The notes under the pieces are model-generated. The model ran no database searches, was not told the origin of the DNA, and saw only the letters and a list, made by a program, of their open reading frames with translations. Shown here piece by piece: positions 8,802-18,367 of a stretch of DNA of 64,000 nt. The stretch spans positions 1 through 64,000 of the forward strand of contig DAOVRZ010000006.1 of assembly GCA_030627905.1 (NCBI GenBank), written 5' to 3'. A program made the position numbers and the translations under genes. The stretch comes from JAGMES01 sp023128035. GTDB lineage: Bacteria; Bacillota; Halanaerobiia; DY22613. Positions within the stretch are counted from its first letter, which is position 1; each line of letters opens with the position of its first letter.

Positions 8802-10131
8802 AGAATTTACCTGACTTAATAATATCATCTTCAGTGTGGTATTTGCCATCTGCGCCAGCAGAGTAAACCTGATAGCCTTCATGATCAACCTCATACTTAT
8901 AAGGCATCAAAGTAAAAGGATCTTGTGGTATTTGGAATACAAAGCTATATTGGAGAGCCTCCTCAAGTGTTTCGGGATATTCATTGTATTCTATGTAATA
9001 TTCTTCAATCATTTCACCTAACATGTCAATAATATACCTGGTTTCTTCAAGTTTCATTTGTTGATATTTTTTAACTATCATTTTCTCAGATTCGGTAGTA
9101 AAATTAGCTGGTCGGATTACTGTATCATCTGGCAACTTTTCAAAAGTACCTGAAATTTTTAAATTTAAAGCTACATCCAAAGTTTCTTCTAATCCAATAA
9201 GTTTACTGAATTCTTGAATAGCTATATTATTTTTATCAATCTTAAAATCAATTCCTAAACTTAAAACTTCCATAGTTTTTTCATTGGCTACCCATGTTAC
9301 TTCTATTTTAATATCTTCAGCGTATGCTTTCATATTTGTTTCAATTTCTTCAAGTATACCAGATTCTTTGAACTCTTTAATACTTTCATAACTTTCGTGA
9401 TCTTCTTCTAACAAATCTGATTCCAAAAATAAGTTGAACATTTCTAGATATAAAGGAGCTAAATACATTTCTCCTTTTATTGTTCTAATACTTTCTTCAG
9501 AAACATCACTGACGATATTTAAGTTATCCATATAAATTTTGACAAGAGATTCAATGTATGCAATTTCAGATTCTGATAGGGTTTTCTTCATATCTTCCCA
9601 AGTTTTTATTTGAGATAAATCTTCTAAATCAATCTCAAGAGTATTAAATTGTTCTTGAAAGATAGAGCTAGGTACAAGAATACTCCATTTTTCACTATCT
9701 AGGTCCATTGAATAAAAGACGCCACCACCTGTGTTCGGATCGACAAAGAAATTTGTCTTAAAACTTTGACCTATCATACCTGCATTAAAAGAAGCGTTTA
9801 ATTCTCCAAAAAACTCCAAAGCTTCCTGGCTATACTTGAGATCAAGAGTTAAATTACCTTTAATATTTTTTTGCATTAGCATGAAAAAAGGTAGTTGACC
9901 AAAAGTATCTAGTTCAGATTGTAAAATACCAGTAATTAAATCACGAGCTTCTTGAGATAATTCGAGTTCTAAATCATAGCTTAGTGTCTGACCTATTTTA
10001 TCTGTTTCGAGTGTGGACGTAGTTATGTAAGAGGCTTGTATAAACTCTTTTGGTGAAAGTTTTTTTCCTTCATTACACCCAGTTAAAATAAGAACACTGA
10101 TCAATATAAATACCAAGATAAATCTTTTCAA
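8800..10131 (-). CDS. Lipoprotein with a C-terminal GspG pseudopilin-like domain
   Basis: A 443-residue exported protein starting at TTG, preceded by AAGGGGGAA at good spacing. The signal M-K-R-F-I-L-V...L-T-G-C places lipidated Cys at residue 19. The bulk (20-360) is unrecognised, acidic and alpha/beta, with repeated L-x-I-x-G-x-L-type strands like those of DUF-type outer lipoproteins. Residues about 375-443 (Y-N-E-Y-P-E-T-L-E-E-A, P-Q-D-P-F, then Y-Q-V-Y-S-A-G-A-D-G-K and E-D-D-I) match the globular C-terminal part of GspG-type pseudopilins, including the acidic calcium-loop region. The prepilin signal and helix of pseudopilins are absent. Function unknown; a link to the type II secretion system at 39-49 kb is suggested. 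Confidence 0.7.
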   Translation of the reverse strand: MKRFILVFILISVLILTGCNEGKKLSPKEFIQASYITTSTLETDKIGQTLSYDLELELSQEARDLITGILQSELDTFGQLPFFMLMQKNIKGNLTLDLKYSQEALEFFGELNASFNAGMIGQSFKTNFFVDPNTGGGVFYSMDLDSEKWSILVPSSIFQEQFNTLEIDLEDLSQIKTWEDMKKTLSESEIAYIESLVKIYMDNLNIVSDVSEESIRTIKGEMYLAPLYLEMFNLFLESDLLEEDHESYESIKEFKESGILEEIETNMKAYAEDIKIEVTWVANEKTMEVLSLGIDFKIDKNNIAIQEFSKLIGLEETLDVALNLKISGTFEKLPDDTVIRPANFTTESEKMIVKKYQQMKLEETRYIIDMLGEMIEEYYIEYNEYPETLEEALQYSFVFQIPQDPFTLMPYKYEVDHEGYQVYSAGADGKYHTEDDIIKSGKF

Positions 10132-10493
10132 AATAATTTCCCCCTTTAATAAAATTTCTCTATAGAAAATTCTACAAAAAATAATTTAATCCTCTTCATT
10201 GATATAAATTTTTTTTGATACTTTTGTCATAATTCCAAAATAAAAAAAGGAAATCCACAAAATTCGCTGAAATTAAACAAGAAGTAGTTGCTAATTATTC
10301 AATGAGATAACGTTTTGAGCGAAATCATGCTTACATTAGGTATGAAGAGATATTTTTAGTGAGTATAGAAAAAATTTATATTGAAAGATTTTTAAAAATT
10401 GTCGCCTTCATTGCAGGAAATTACATTTCTAAAAAGAAATACTATATTAGGAGGTTAATATCCAACGAAGAAATAGACAGGGGTGTGTTAGTA
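10132..10493. other. AT-rich intergenic region between divergent genes
   Basis: The gap holds the ribosome site of the minus-strand lipoprotein gene and presumably both divergent promoters, but no promoter matching consensus could be picked with confidence. The reading frame of the kinase stays open upstream to 10359, without recognisable protein character. Nothing else is seen. Confidence 0.5.
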
Positions 10494-12530
10494 ATGAATG
10501 AAAATCAACTCAAATACATTAAAAAGGCAAATTTTGCGATTTTGATATTTATTTGTCTTGTAATACTTATAGGGTTGGTTGCTAATTTGTTAGGTGGTAT
10601 GCAGGTTAGTGGTTTTAAAGGTAGTTTTATGGTTGCATTATTTTTAGCGATTCCTTATACAATTATGTATTTAATAAAATGTCCGCCTCATACAATTAAA
10701 AAAATGGCAATCGTTTCAATTACAATATATAGCTATTATAATTTGCATTGGGTTGATGGAGTAGCAAATTTTAGAGCATTATTTGTTTTTTTTCAAGCAC
10801 TGATTTTAGTAGCACTTTATTTAGATAAAAATACTGTTCTAAGATATGCATTGACACTCTGTGTGATTAATATTATAGCTTTTAATATAAATCAGGAGTA
10901 TTTTTTTGATGGAATTGATTCGGTTTCTTTTTTTCAATATAATGTTGCTTTAATTGGTTGTACAATTTTGCTTTATTTTATTACCAAATGGGGTAATGAA
11001 ATGTTATTGAAAAGTGAGGAACGTTGGCAATTTGCATTAGAAGGAAATGGAGATGGAGTTTGGGACTGGAATATACAGACAAAAGAGGTCTTCTTTTCAG
11101 AACAATGGAAACGAATTTTAGGTTATGAAAGCCATGAGGTAGGGAATGATTTACAGGAATGGGAGAATAGATTGCATCCAGAAGATGCAGAACGAGTATA
11201 TGAAGAGATGGATAAACATTTTCGAGGGAAAACACCTTATTATTCTACGGAGCATAGATTTAAGATTAAAGATGGAACATATAAATGGATTTTAGATCGT
11301 GGAAAAGTGATTACCAGATCAAAGGATGGCAAACCTTTAAGAATGGTTTGCTCATATACAGATGTAACTAAACGTAAACAGTTTGAAGAAGAATTACGGG
11401 AAGAGAGAGATAGAGCACAACAGTATCTTGACGTTGCAGGAGTAATGTTTGCAGTCTTTGATGATGAACAAAAGATTACTTTAATGAACAAAAAAGGTTG
11501 TAAAATCATGGGATATAGTGAAAATGAACTCCTTGGCAAAGACTGGCATGAAAGTTTTATACCCGAGAGAATTCGAGATAAGTTGAAAGAAAAATATACA
11601 AAGATGATTACAGGAAAGATTATTCCAGAAGAGTCATATGAATATCCTGTAATAACAAAAAATGGTGAAGAAAGAATTATTAGTTGGCAAACTGTTGTTT
11701 TAAGTGACGAAAATGGAAATGTCAAAGGAACATTAAATTCTGGAAAAGATATCACTGAACAAAAACGGGCAAATGAGAAGGTTGAGGCATTACAACTTCA
11801 ATTGATTCAAAAAGAGAAGATGGCTTCACTAGGACAATTAACAGCTGGCATTACCCATGAGATCAACTCGCCTCTTGGAGCCATAAAGAGTAATACGGAA
11901 ATGAGTGATATCATTTTAGATATTTTTGAAGAATATCTAAATGAACCTATGGAAGAAGCAAAAAATTTAAAAATGAAAGAGTTAATAGCTAAAATGAAAA
12001 GAGCAAATCAAATTAATATAAAAGGATGCAAACGGATAGTAGATGTAATTGGCAAGTTACAAAATTTCACTAAACTAGATCAAGCAGATTGGCAAGTATA
12101 TGATGTTCATGAAGGAATTGATAGTGCGTTAGATCTTATTGAAACTAAAATTAAACAACGTATAAAAATCCATAAAAATTATAAAAAAATTCCTATGATT
12201 AATTGTGTATCAAGCCAAATAAATCAGGTAATTATGAACATTATTTTAAATGCAATCCAGTCTGTCGAAGGAGAAGGAGATATTTTTATAGAGACAGATG
12301 TAGATGAAAAATTTGTATATTTAGTTATCAAGGATACAGGAAAAGGGATCCCAAAGGAACAACAATCCCGAATATTTGATCCTAATTTTACTGTTAAAGA
12401 TGATGTTGTGGGCATGGGTTTAAGTCTTGCAATCTCATATAATATTATACAAACTCATCATGGTGAAATATTTTTCAAATCTGAAGAAGGACTGGGTTCT
12501 GAGTTTATTATTAAATTACCTAAACACTAA
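10494..12530 (+). CDS. Membrane sensor histidine kinase with two PAS domains (orphan)
   Basis: A 678-residue protein. Six hydrophobic segments lie within about residues 12-175. A PAS_3-type domain (about 182-300, G-D-G-V-W-D-W-N) and a second PAS domain (about 312-425) follow, then a dimerisation/phosphoacceptor region with I-T-H-E-I-N-S-P-L-G (His455), an N box (I-M-N-I-I-L-N-A-I-Q-S), a G1 box (D-T-G-K-G-I-P) and a G2 box (G-M-G-L-S-L-A-I-S). ATG 10494 is chosen because AGGGGTG precedes it; the frame is open to 10359, but that extension is basic and lacks a ribosome site. No response regulator is encoded nearby, so the partner is elsewhere. The signal is unknown. Confidence 0.85.
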   Translation: MNENQLKYIKKANFAILIFICLVILIGLVANLLGGMQVSGFKGSFMVALFLAIPYTIMYLIKCPPHTIKKMAIVSITIYSYYNLHWVDGVANFRALFVFFQALILVALYLDKNTVLRYALTLCVINIIAFNINQEYFFDGIDSVSFFQYNVALIGCTILLYFITKWGNEMLLKSEERWQFALEGNGDGVWDWNIQTKEVFFSEQWKRILGYESHEVGNDLQEWENRLHPEDAERVYEEMDKHFRGKTPYYSTEHRFKIKDGTYKWILDRGKVITRSKDGKPLRMVCSYTDVTKRKQFEEELREERDRAQQYLDVAGVMFAVFDDEQKITLMNKKGCKIMGYSENELLGKDWHESFIPERIRDKLKEKYTKMITGKIIPEESYEYPVITKNGEERIISWQTVVLSDENGNVKGTLNSGKDITEQKRANEKVEALQLQLIQKEKMASLGQLTAGITHEINSPLGAIKSNTEMSDIILDIFEEYLNEPMEEAKNLKMKELIAKMKRANQINIKGCKRIVDVIGKLQNFTKLDQADWQVYDVHEGIDSALDLIETKIKQRIKIHKNYKKIPMINCVSSQINQVIMNIILNAIQSVEGEGDIFIETDVDEKFVYLVIKDTGKGIPKEQQSRIFDPNFTVKDDVVGMGLSLAISYNIIQTHHGEIFFKSEEGLGSEFIIKLPKH

Positions 12531-12537
12531 CAAAAAA

Positions 12538-12575
12538 ACGTCTAAGATTTCATATGAAATCTTAGATGTTTTTTG
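12538..12575 (+). terminator. Terminator after the histidine kinase
   Basis: A long near-perfect palindrome (ACGTCTAAGATTTCA with TGAAATCTTAGATGT) ends in TTTTTT. The left flank is A-rich, so it may be bidirectional. Confidence 0.9.
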
Positions 12576-12681
12576 ATAGTGTTTAGTACTGACTTAAAAG
12601 GGGAACTATTATTATTAGTTATTAAACTAGGCTTTGTATTTGAACTGCGAAAGTTGAGTTATTAATTATTTTGACTTTAAT

Positions 12682-12705
12682 ACACCCTTATGGGTGTTCT
12701 TTTTT
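12682..12705 (+). terminator. Second terminator-like hairpin upstream of the SNF2 gene
   Basis: ACACCC-TTAT-GGGTGT is followed by TCTTTTTT. Only about 100 non-coding bases separate it from the kinase terminator, so either a short transcript ends here or it insulates the next gene. A TATAAT at 12719-12724 lies just downstream and may serve the helicase gene. Confidence 0.6.
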
Positions 12706-12806
12706 AAAAAAATTTGTTATAATTAATTTCGTAGGGTCAGAATAAGATTTGAATATTATATATAGATAATAAACTATAGGCGAATCTATGTTGGGAGTGA
12801 ATTTAA

Positions 12807-15800
12807 ATGTTGGAATTGTTTAAGGCTCAGGTTCCATCTATCATATATGAAAGGGGAAAAAGGTATTATCGAGAAAACCGGGTTGTAGAATATAATCTAT
12901 ATAAATTAGATGATAATGCATATGAAATCAAATCTATTGTTAAGGGTAATGATCCATATTTAGTTAATATAGATTTAGAATTCTCAACAAATACTTCCAT
13001 GAAATTAAAGGGTTTTTGTAATTGTCCATTTAATAAAAATTGGATGTGTAAACATCAAGTTGCTGTTATGATTAAATTTTTCATAGAATCATTACCAAAA
13101 CTGAATGAAGGATTGAGTTTCAGTAATCCCACTTTTGATAAGTTGCTAAAATTTTTTGATAATCCTCATCAACAACCTGTTTCATTGAAATATAAAGTTA
13201 AAGGCTTATTATCTAATAATATGGTCAATTTCTCAATTAACTTTTCTGAATTGGAAATTTTAGAAGATGAATTAAAAGAATTGACTAATTATATAGCAAA
13301 TAAATGGGATTGGTCATATGTAAATTCAGAAATGCCATTCCCACTGACGGAAGAAAGTTTTCAAGTGGTTGAATATCTAAAAAATGCGGAAACGAGAAGT
13401 AGTCGGTCAATTGGAACTGTTCTGTTTCCCAAAAGCTCTGGGAATTTTGCATTCTTATACAATCTAATCAAGGAACAAGAGATAATCTGTCACGAAACCG
13501 GAAAGATAATTCAAGCAGGTTCGGTACTTAAACCAAGTATTTCTGTTCAAGGAACAGAAGATAAGATTAACATTCGGCTTATTGAAGAAAACTTTAATAT
13601 TTACAGCAACCCAAAGGATCCGTTACCAAACTTTTGGTGGACAGTAATAGAAGATTATCTTCATCCTGTGAATTTAGCAGAAGTAAATTCTCTTCCTAAT
13701 GAAATACATATTCCTGAAGATTATAAAGGGAAGTTCCTTTTTGAGATTTTACCAGAATTTAAAAAACGATATGGGGCTCAGCTGGGTGATGAATTACAAA
13801 AATATGAGTTATCCAAATTTTTTCCTAGAATATGTATGAATTTAGATTTTCAAGAAGAAAAAATTATATGTGAAGCTAGAATTTACATTAAAGATAAAGA
13901 GGTTATTGGAAGTAAGACTCTTGATATTTTGAATGACAATCTTTATCAGCGATCTGAATCCTCCTCATATATATGGCATGGTATAGATCGAGAAATAATA
14001 AAGCAATATATTGATTTTTTAGAAGAAAATAATTTTTTAGTATCTCGTGATTGTTTTATAATCAAAGATCAGGAAGATATTCAAAATTTTCTTACCAGCG
14101 GTTTTTTGCATATGCCTGAAGATTGGGAGGTAAGTACTACAGAAAGATTCGATCAATTAGAGGTCATTCTTATTGAGTTAGAACCGATTGTTGAGATTTC
14201 TACAGAAGGTAGTATTGACTGGTTTGATTTTCGAGTGACATATAATTTAGGTGGAAAGACATATACTCATCAGGAACTTCAAAAAAAATTAAAGAAAAAC
14301 AATCAGGGTGAAAGTTATATACAGATTGGGAATCAATATTATGTTTTATATAACGATGAGAAGAGTAGACTGATCGAAGAAAACTTGCATTTGGCGAAAA
14401 AAGAACGAAAAAATTATCAGAGCCACTTTTATAATCTCCTATTTTATCAGAATATATTTAATAAAAATGGAATTCATGTTAAAGGTGATCGAATTTATAA
14501 TGAGTTACGCGAAGATCTTACTAACCAGAATTTAATTCAAGATCAAGAACTTCCCGATGAAATCCAAAACGTACTACGCGATTATCAAAAAACGGGGTAT
14601 AACTGGTTGCGCTTTCTTCATAAATATCGGTTTAGTGGTATTTTGGCTGATGATATGGGTCTTGGAAAAACGGTGCAGGTGCTTACTCTCATAAAAGGTA
14701 TAAACTCTGATAAACCTTCATTGGTAATCTGTCCTAGGACTTTATTATATAATTGGGGGGAAGAGATAGAAAAATTTTTTCCTTCACTGAAATATATTAT
14801 TTACTATGGAAATCCAGCAGAGCGCAAACGTTTACAAGAACAGATTGATGATTACGATATAATCATTACGACATATTCCATCATCGGTAGAGATATTGAT
14901 TTTTTAACGAAAAAATCTTTTGTATATTGTATTTTAGATGAGGCTCAACATATAAAAAATTACCGTACAAAGCGGGCTGAGAGCGTGAAGAATATTCGGG
15001 CAGAGAATCGTTTGATTTTAACGGGTACACCGATTGAGAATTCTGTAGAAGAGTTATGGGCACTATTTGATTTTTTAATGCCGGGATATCTTGATACTCA
15101 TTCATCTTTTAAGAAAAAATTTCTCACACCTATTAAAGATCATGCTGATGTTAATGTATTAAACGAGTTGAAACAGAGAGTAGCACCTTTTATTTTAAGA
15201 AGAAATAAGGCAGAGGTTTTAACAGAACTTCCAAAGAAGATGGTTCAGGTTTCGAAAGTTTCAATGACTCAACTACAGGAAGACACCTATAAAACAATTC
15301 TAAGTCAAGTTAGACATGATGTACTTTCAGCTGTACAAGAAAAAGGTTTTCTGCGTTCTCAGATTACTGTATTATCTGCTTTAACGAAACTTCGTCAGAT
15401 ATGTAATCATCCAAAGCTGATTCTTCAGGATTTAGATGAAAAAATTTCTTCAGGTAAATTAGAAGCGCTTTTAGAGATTGTAAGGGAAGCAATAGCTTCT
15501 GGACATAAGATGTTGATATTTAGCCAATTTGTAAAAATGTTACGAATTATTGAAGACGAATTTAAAAATGCGGGGGTAACTTATGAATATTTGGATGGAA
15601 GTACAAAAAATCGGATGGAGAGAGTAAAAAAATTCAATGAAGATCCTGCTATCAATGCCTTTTTAATCAGTTTAAAGGCAGGAGGAACAGGGCTTAATCT
15701 TACTTCAGCTGATATTGTGATTCATGTTGATCCATGGTGGAATCCAATGGTGGAAAACCAGGCTACTGATCGTGCTTATCGGATTGGTCAAAAGAATAAA

Positions 15801-15959
15801 GTGATGGTCTATAAGTTAATTACTGCTGGAAGTGTTGAAGAAAAAATGCTTAGACTTCAAGAGAAAAAAAAGAATATCTTCGATGCAGTAATTGAACAAA
15901 ATACTGGTGCATTAGAACGATTGACTTGGGAAGATGTGCAGGAATTATTTGAAATTTAA
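12807..15959 (+). CDS. SWIM zinc-finger SNF2/Rad54-family helicase
   Basis: A 1050-residue protein. The N-terminal SWIM finger has Cys71, Cys73, Cys81 and His83 (C-N-C...C-K-H-Q-V). A middle region (about 100-560) resembles the bacterial SNF2-associated domain. The SNF2 ATPase core has D-D-M-G-L-G-K-T (Walker A, near residue 615), L-D-E-A-Q-H-I-K-N (motif II, near 711) and L-T-G-T-P-I-E-N. The helicase C half has K-A-G-G-T-G-L-N-L-T and R-A-Y-R-I-G-Q, which are motifs V and VI. Such proteins translocate on double-stranded DNA; their bacterial role is poorly defined. GGGAG precedes the ATG. It appears monocistronic. Confidence 0.9.
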   Translation: MLELFKAQVPSIIYERGKRYYRENRVVEYNLYKLDDNAYEIKSIVKGNDPYLVNIDLEFSTNTSMKLKGFCNCPFNKNWMCKHQVAVMIKFFIESLPKLNEGLSFSNPTFDKLLKFFDNPHQQPVSLKYKVKGLLSNNMVNFSINFSELEILEDELKELTNYIANKWDWSYVNSEMPFPLTEESFQVVEYLKNAETRSSRSIGTVLFPKSSGNFAFLYNLIKEQEIICHETGKIIQAGSVLKPSISVQGTEDKINIRLIEENFNIYSNPKDPLPNFWWTVIEDYLHPVNLAEVNSLPNEIHIPEDYKGKFLFEILPEFKKRYGAQLGDELQKYELSKFFPRICMNLDFQEEKIICEARIYIKDKEVIGSKTLDILNDNLYQRSESSSYIWHGIDREIIKQYIDFLEENNFLVSRDCFIIKDQEDIQNFLTSGFLHMPEDWEVSTTERFDQLEVILIELEPIVEISTEGSIDWFDFRVTYNLGGKTYTHQELQKKLKKNNQGESYIQIGNQYYVLYNDEKSRLIEENLHLAKKERKNYQSHFYNLLFYQNIFNKNGIHVKGDRIYNELREDLTNQNLIQDQELPDEIQNVLRDYQKTGYNWLRFLHKYRFSGILADDMGLGKTVQVLTLIKGINSDKPSLVICPRTLLYNWGEEIEKFFPSLKYIIYYGNPAERKRLQEQIDDYDIIITTYSIIGRDIDFLTKKSFVYCILDEAQHIKNYRTKRAESVKNIRAENRLILTGTPIENSVEELWALFDFLMPGYLDTHSSFKKKFLTPIKDHADVNVLNELKQRVAPFILRRNKAEVLTELPKKMVQVSKVSMTQLQEDTYKTILSQVRHDVLSAVQEKGFLRSQITVLSALTKLRQICNHPKLILQDLDEKISSGKLEALLEIVREAIASGHKMLIFSQFVKMLRIIEDEFKNAGVTYEYLDGSTKNRMERVKKFNEDPAINAFLISLKAGGTGLNLTSADIVIHVDPWWNPMVENQATDRAYRIGQKNKVMVYKLITAGSVEEKMLRLQEKKKNIFDAVIEQNTGALERLTWEDVQELFEI

Positions 15960-16060
15960 CATTTTTTTAAAAATAAATATTATTTAGAGGACTGTTCCGA
16001 TTATTGACGAATATAAATATGGTTAGAGAATATTAATTGGAGATCAGGAGGCTTTATGAA

Positions 16061-17851
16061 ATGAAAATGAGATGGAATTTAGATGCATTATATTCATCCT
16101 TTGAATCAAAAGAGTTTGAGCAGGATTTTAAAAAATGCGATGAATATATTTCGGAATTGAATGATTGGGTGAATGAGAGCCTAAACAATAACAGTCAGGC
16201 TGTAGAAAAAATCGAAGAGTATATTAGAAGAACATCTGATTTGGGAAAAGTGTTTAATCGTTTAATAAGTTATGCCACACTTAACTTTAGTACAGATGCC
16301 AAAAACGAAAAAGCTTTAAATGTTTTAGAAAAAATACAATATAAGTATATTTCATTGACCAAGAGTTCTGTTTTATTCAAAAAATGGCTTGCAACTTTAA
16401 ATAACTTAAATGAGATTATTTCTTTATCTAAGTTTTTAGAAGAATATAGGTTTTATTTAAACGAAGCACTTTTACAGAGCAAATATCTCTTAAGCGAAGA
16501 TGTAGAAGTAATCATAGCTGAAATGAGTCATACGGGTTCAGAAGCATGGTCTAAACTGCAAAAATCAGTAATATCTACTTTATTAATAGATATTACTATT
16601 GATGGTGAAGAAAAGCAATTACCTTTATCAGTAGTACGGAATATGGCTAATCATAAAGATGCAACTGTTAGAAAAAAAGCTTATGAGGCGGAATTAGCAG
16701 CATATAAGAAAATTGACAATTCAATAGCCGCTGCTTTAAATGGGATTAAAGGTGAAGTGAATACTCTTGCAAAATTGAGAGGATATGATTCGCCATTAGA
16801 TATGACTTTAAGAGATTCAAGAATGAATTTTGAAATTTTAGATGCTATGCTTGCAGCGATAAAGGAAAGTTTACCATCTTTCCATAAATATTTTAACAAA
16901 AAAGCAGAACTTTTAGGATATAAAAATGGACTTCCTTTTTATGATTTATTCGCACCATTAGGTTCAGTGGATATGACTTATACATATGAAGAAGCAAGAG
17001 ATTTTATTGTTAAAAATATCAAAACCTTTAATGAAAATATGTCTAACTTCATGGATCAAGCCTTTGAAAATAATTGGATTGATGCAGAACCTAGAAATGG
17101 TAAAAGGGGAGGGGCTTTTTGTCTAACTATTCAACCGATTAAGGAAAGTAGAGTATTGACTAATTTTGGCAATAACTTTACAGATGTTACTACATTAGCT
17201 CATGAATTAGGGCATGCCTATCATGGATATTGTCTATCTAAGGAGAGGATTCTAAATACAAAATATACTATGCCTATCGGTGAGACTGCATCCATCTTTG
17301 CAGAGACAATTGTTATCAATGCAGCTTTAAAATCAGCAAAAGCTGAAGAGGTTTTGGGTATTTTGGAACAAGATATCTCTTCTGCAGGACAAACAATTGT
17401 AGATATTTACAGTAGATTCTTATTTGAATCTGAGTTATTTAAGCGGAGAGAGGATCATTCATTATCTGTTAATGAGTTAAAAGATATTATGATTGAGGCA
17501 CAAAAGAAAGCTTATGGAGATGGACTTGATCACAACTATTTACATCCGTATATGTGGGCAAATAAACCTCACTACTATTATGCTGAACGAAATTTCTATA
17601 ATTTTCCTTATGCTTTTGGGATCTTATTTGCAAAAGGTCTTTATGTAGAATATCTAAAACAAGGTAATCCTTTCATAGAAAAATTTGATCAATTATTAGC
17701 TGCTACTGGCAAAAACAATATTGGTGATGTAGCAATGATGATCGGAATTGATCTGACTTCAATCGAATTTTGGAGAAACTCTTTGAAACTGATCGCAGAA
17801 GACATTGAAAAATTTGTTAAACTCTGTGACGAAGTGAACTCGTTCAGCTAA
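16061..17851 (+). CDS. pepF: Oligoendopeptidase F (M3B metallopeptidase)
   Basis: A 596-residue cytosolic zinc peptidase that cleaves short peptides of about 7-17 residues. The zinc motif H-E-L-G-H is at 381-385 with the downstream Glu in the E-T-A-S-I-F-A-E helix, and the family Y-A-E-R-N-F-Y-N-F-P-Y-A-F-G segment is near the C terminus. The start is ATG 16061 with AGGAG 10 bases upstream; the frame is open from 16037. The last codons and the stop (V-N-S-F-S-TAA) are formed by a reversed fragment of the triple-hairpin repeat, so the native C terminus may have been replaced by a few residues. Confidence 0.9.
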   Translation: MKMRWNLDALYSSFESKEFEQDFKKCDEYISELNDWVNESLNNNSQAVEKIEEYIRRTSDLGKVFNRLISYATLNFSTDAKNEKALNVLEKIQYKYISLTKSSVLFKKWLATLNNLNEIISLSKFLEEYRFYLNEALLQSKYLLSEDVEVIIAEMSHTGSEAWSKLQKSVISTLLIDITIDGEEKQLPLSVVRNMANHKDATVRKKAYEAELAAYKKIDNSIAAALNGIKGEVNTLAKLRGYDSPLDMTLRDSRMNFEILDAMLAAIKESLPSFHKYFNKKAELLGYKNGLPFYDLFAPLGSVDMTYTYEEARDFIVKNIKTFNENMSNFMDQAFENNWIDAEPRNGKRGGAFCLTIQPIKESRVLTNFGNNFTDVTTLAHELGHAYHGYCLSKERILNTKYTMPIGETASIFAETIVINAALKSAKAEEVLGILEQDISSAGQTIVDIYSRFLFESELFKRREDHSLSVNELKDIMIEAQKKAYGDGLDHNYLHPYMWANKPHYYYAERNFYNFPYAFGILFAKGLYVEYLKQGNPFIEKFDQLLAATGKNNIGDVAMMIGIDLTSIEFWRNSLKLIAEDIEKFVKLCDEVNSFS

Positions 17852-17853
17852 AG
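17830..17853 (-). repeat. Reversed right-end fragment of the triple-hairpin repeat
   Basis: The minus strand reads CTTTAGCTGAACGAGTTCAC followed by TTCG, matching the right end of the full copies with at most one mismatch. The rest of the element is missing. The fragment supplies the pepF stop codon. Confidence 0.75.
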
Positions 17854-17894
17854 TAGGAGTAAAAGAAAAATAATGATATAAGTAATAAGCTAGG

Positions 17895-17982
17895 TTGAGG
17901 CAAAATGAATGGGTGGCAAAAATAAGTTGCATTAGAGATATTTCTCAGCAACGTTTTTTGCCACCCATTCATTTTGTCTCAA
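17895..17982. repeat. Hairpin (MITE-like) element with about 35-bp inverted arms
   Basis: Arms 17895-17930 and 17947-17982 are inverted repeats (outer part TTGAG(G/A)CAAAATGAATGGG, then TGGCAAAAA) separated by 16 bases. There is no coding content. One edge abuts the point where the ccdA remnant is cut. It could fold into a long hairpin and stop transcription from either side. The origin is unknown; it could be two transposon ends left after internal deletion. Confidence 0.8.
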
Positions 17983-18140
17983 GAGTATGCAATTAATAGA
18001 TAAATGCCTTTCAGGACGGTAGAAGCCATCCCAGCATAAAGTAAGATAGATGACAATACAGGTCCAATACAGGGCGTCCAGGCTGCCCCGAAAGCCATCC
18101 CAAGAAGTATAGAGCCAATCCAAGTTGAAGATTGTTTCCT
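17979..18140 (-). pseudogene. ccdA: CcdA (cytochrome c biogenesis/thiol-disulfide) fragment
   Basis: The minus strand encodes I-G-S-I-L-L-G-M-A-F-G-A-A-W-T-P-C-I-G-P, then V-L-S-S-I-L-L-Y-A-G and Y-L-L-I-A-Y-S. This is the W-T-P-C-I-G-P transmembrane segment of CcdA, a membrane protein that passes electrons to extracytoplasmic thioredoxin-like proteins. Only about 45 recognisable codons of a roughly 220-codon gene remain. An in-frame TAG lies just upstream and the hairpin element cuts the downstream side. Base composition is GC-richer than the surroundings. Confidence 0.8.
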
Positions 18141-18178
18141 CTAACAGACTACGCACAGGATGAACACAGTATTCTATA

Positions 18179-18367
18179 TTGCAAGAAATGTGTCATACTG
18201 CGAAAAAGCTATATAACTATACATTTACAGAGTATACTGTAAGGCAGTACTTCTTTGAAAAAGAAAAATTTCTTAACTATGAGAAAGTCTATCATATAGT
18301 AAAACATAATGAGAATTATAAGCTTTTGCTCTCATACTTTCTTCGCCAGTCATTTGTTCAAGGGTAA
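18179..18367 (+). pseudogene. tnpB: N-terminal fragment of a TnpB/OrfB transposon protein
   Basis: About 60 codons read L-Y-N-Y-T, V-R-Q-Y-F-F-E-K-E-K-F-L-N-Y and K-H-N-E-N-Y-K-L-L, which match the start of IS200/IS605 OrfB proteins (Y-N-Y...R-Q-x-F-F...E-N-Y-K-x-L). The match ends at about 18345, and the frame stops shortly after. No ATG with a ribosome site is present. It is a relic. Confidence 0.7.

Noticed and set aside
17932..18156. 74-codon minus-strand frame reading L-Y-T-S-W-D-G-F-R
   Set aside because: A neighbouring frame over the same bases encodes the CcdA signature W-T-P-C-I-G-P, so this frame is a shadow of the ccdA remnant.
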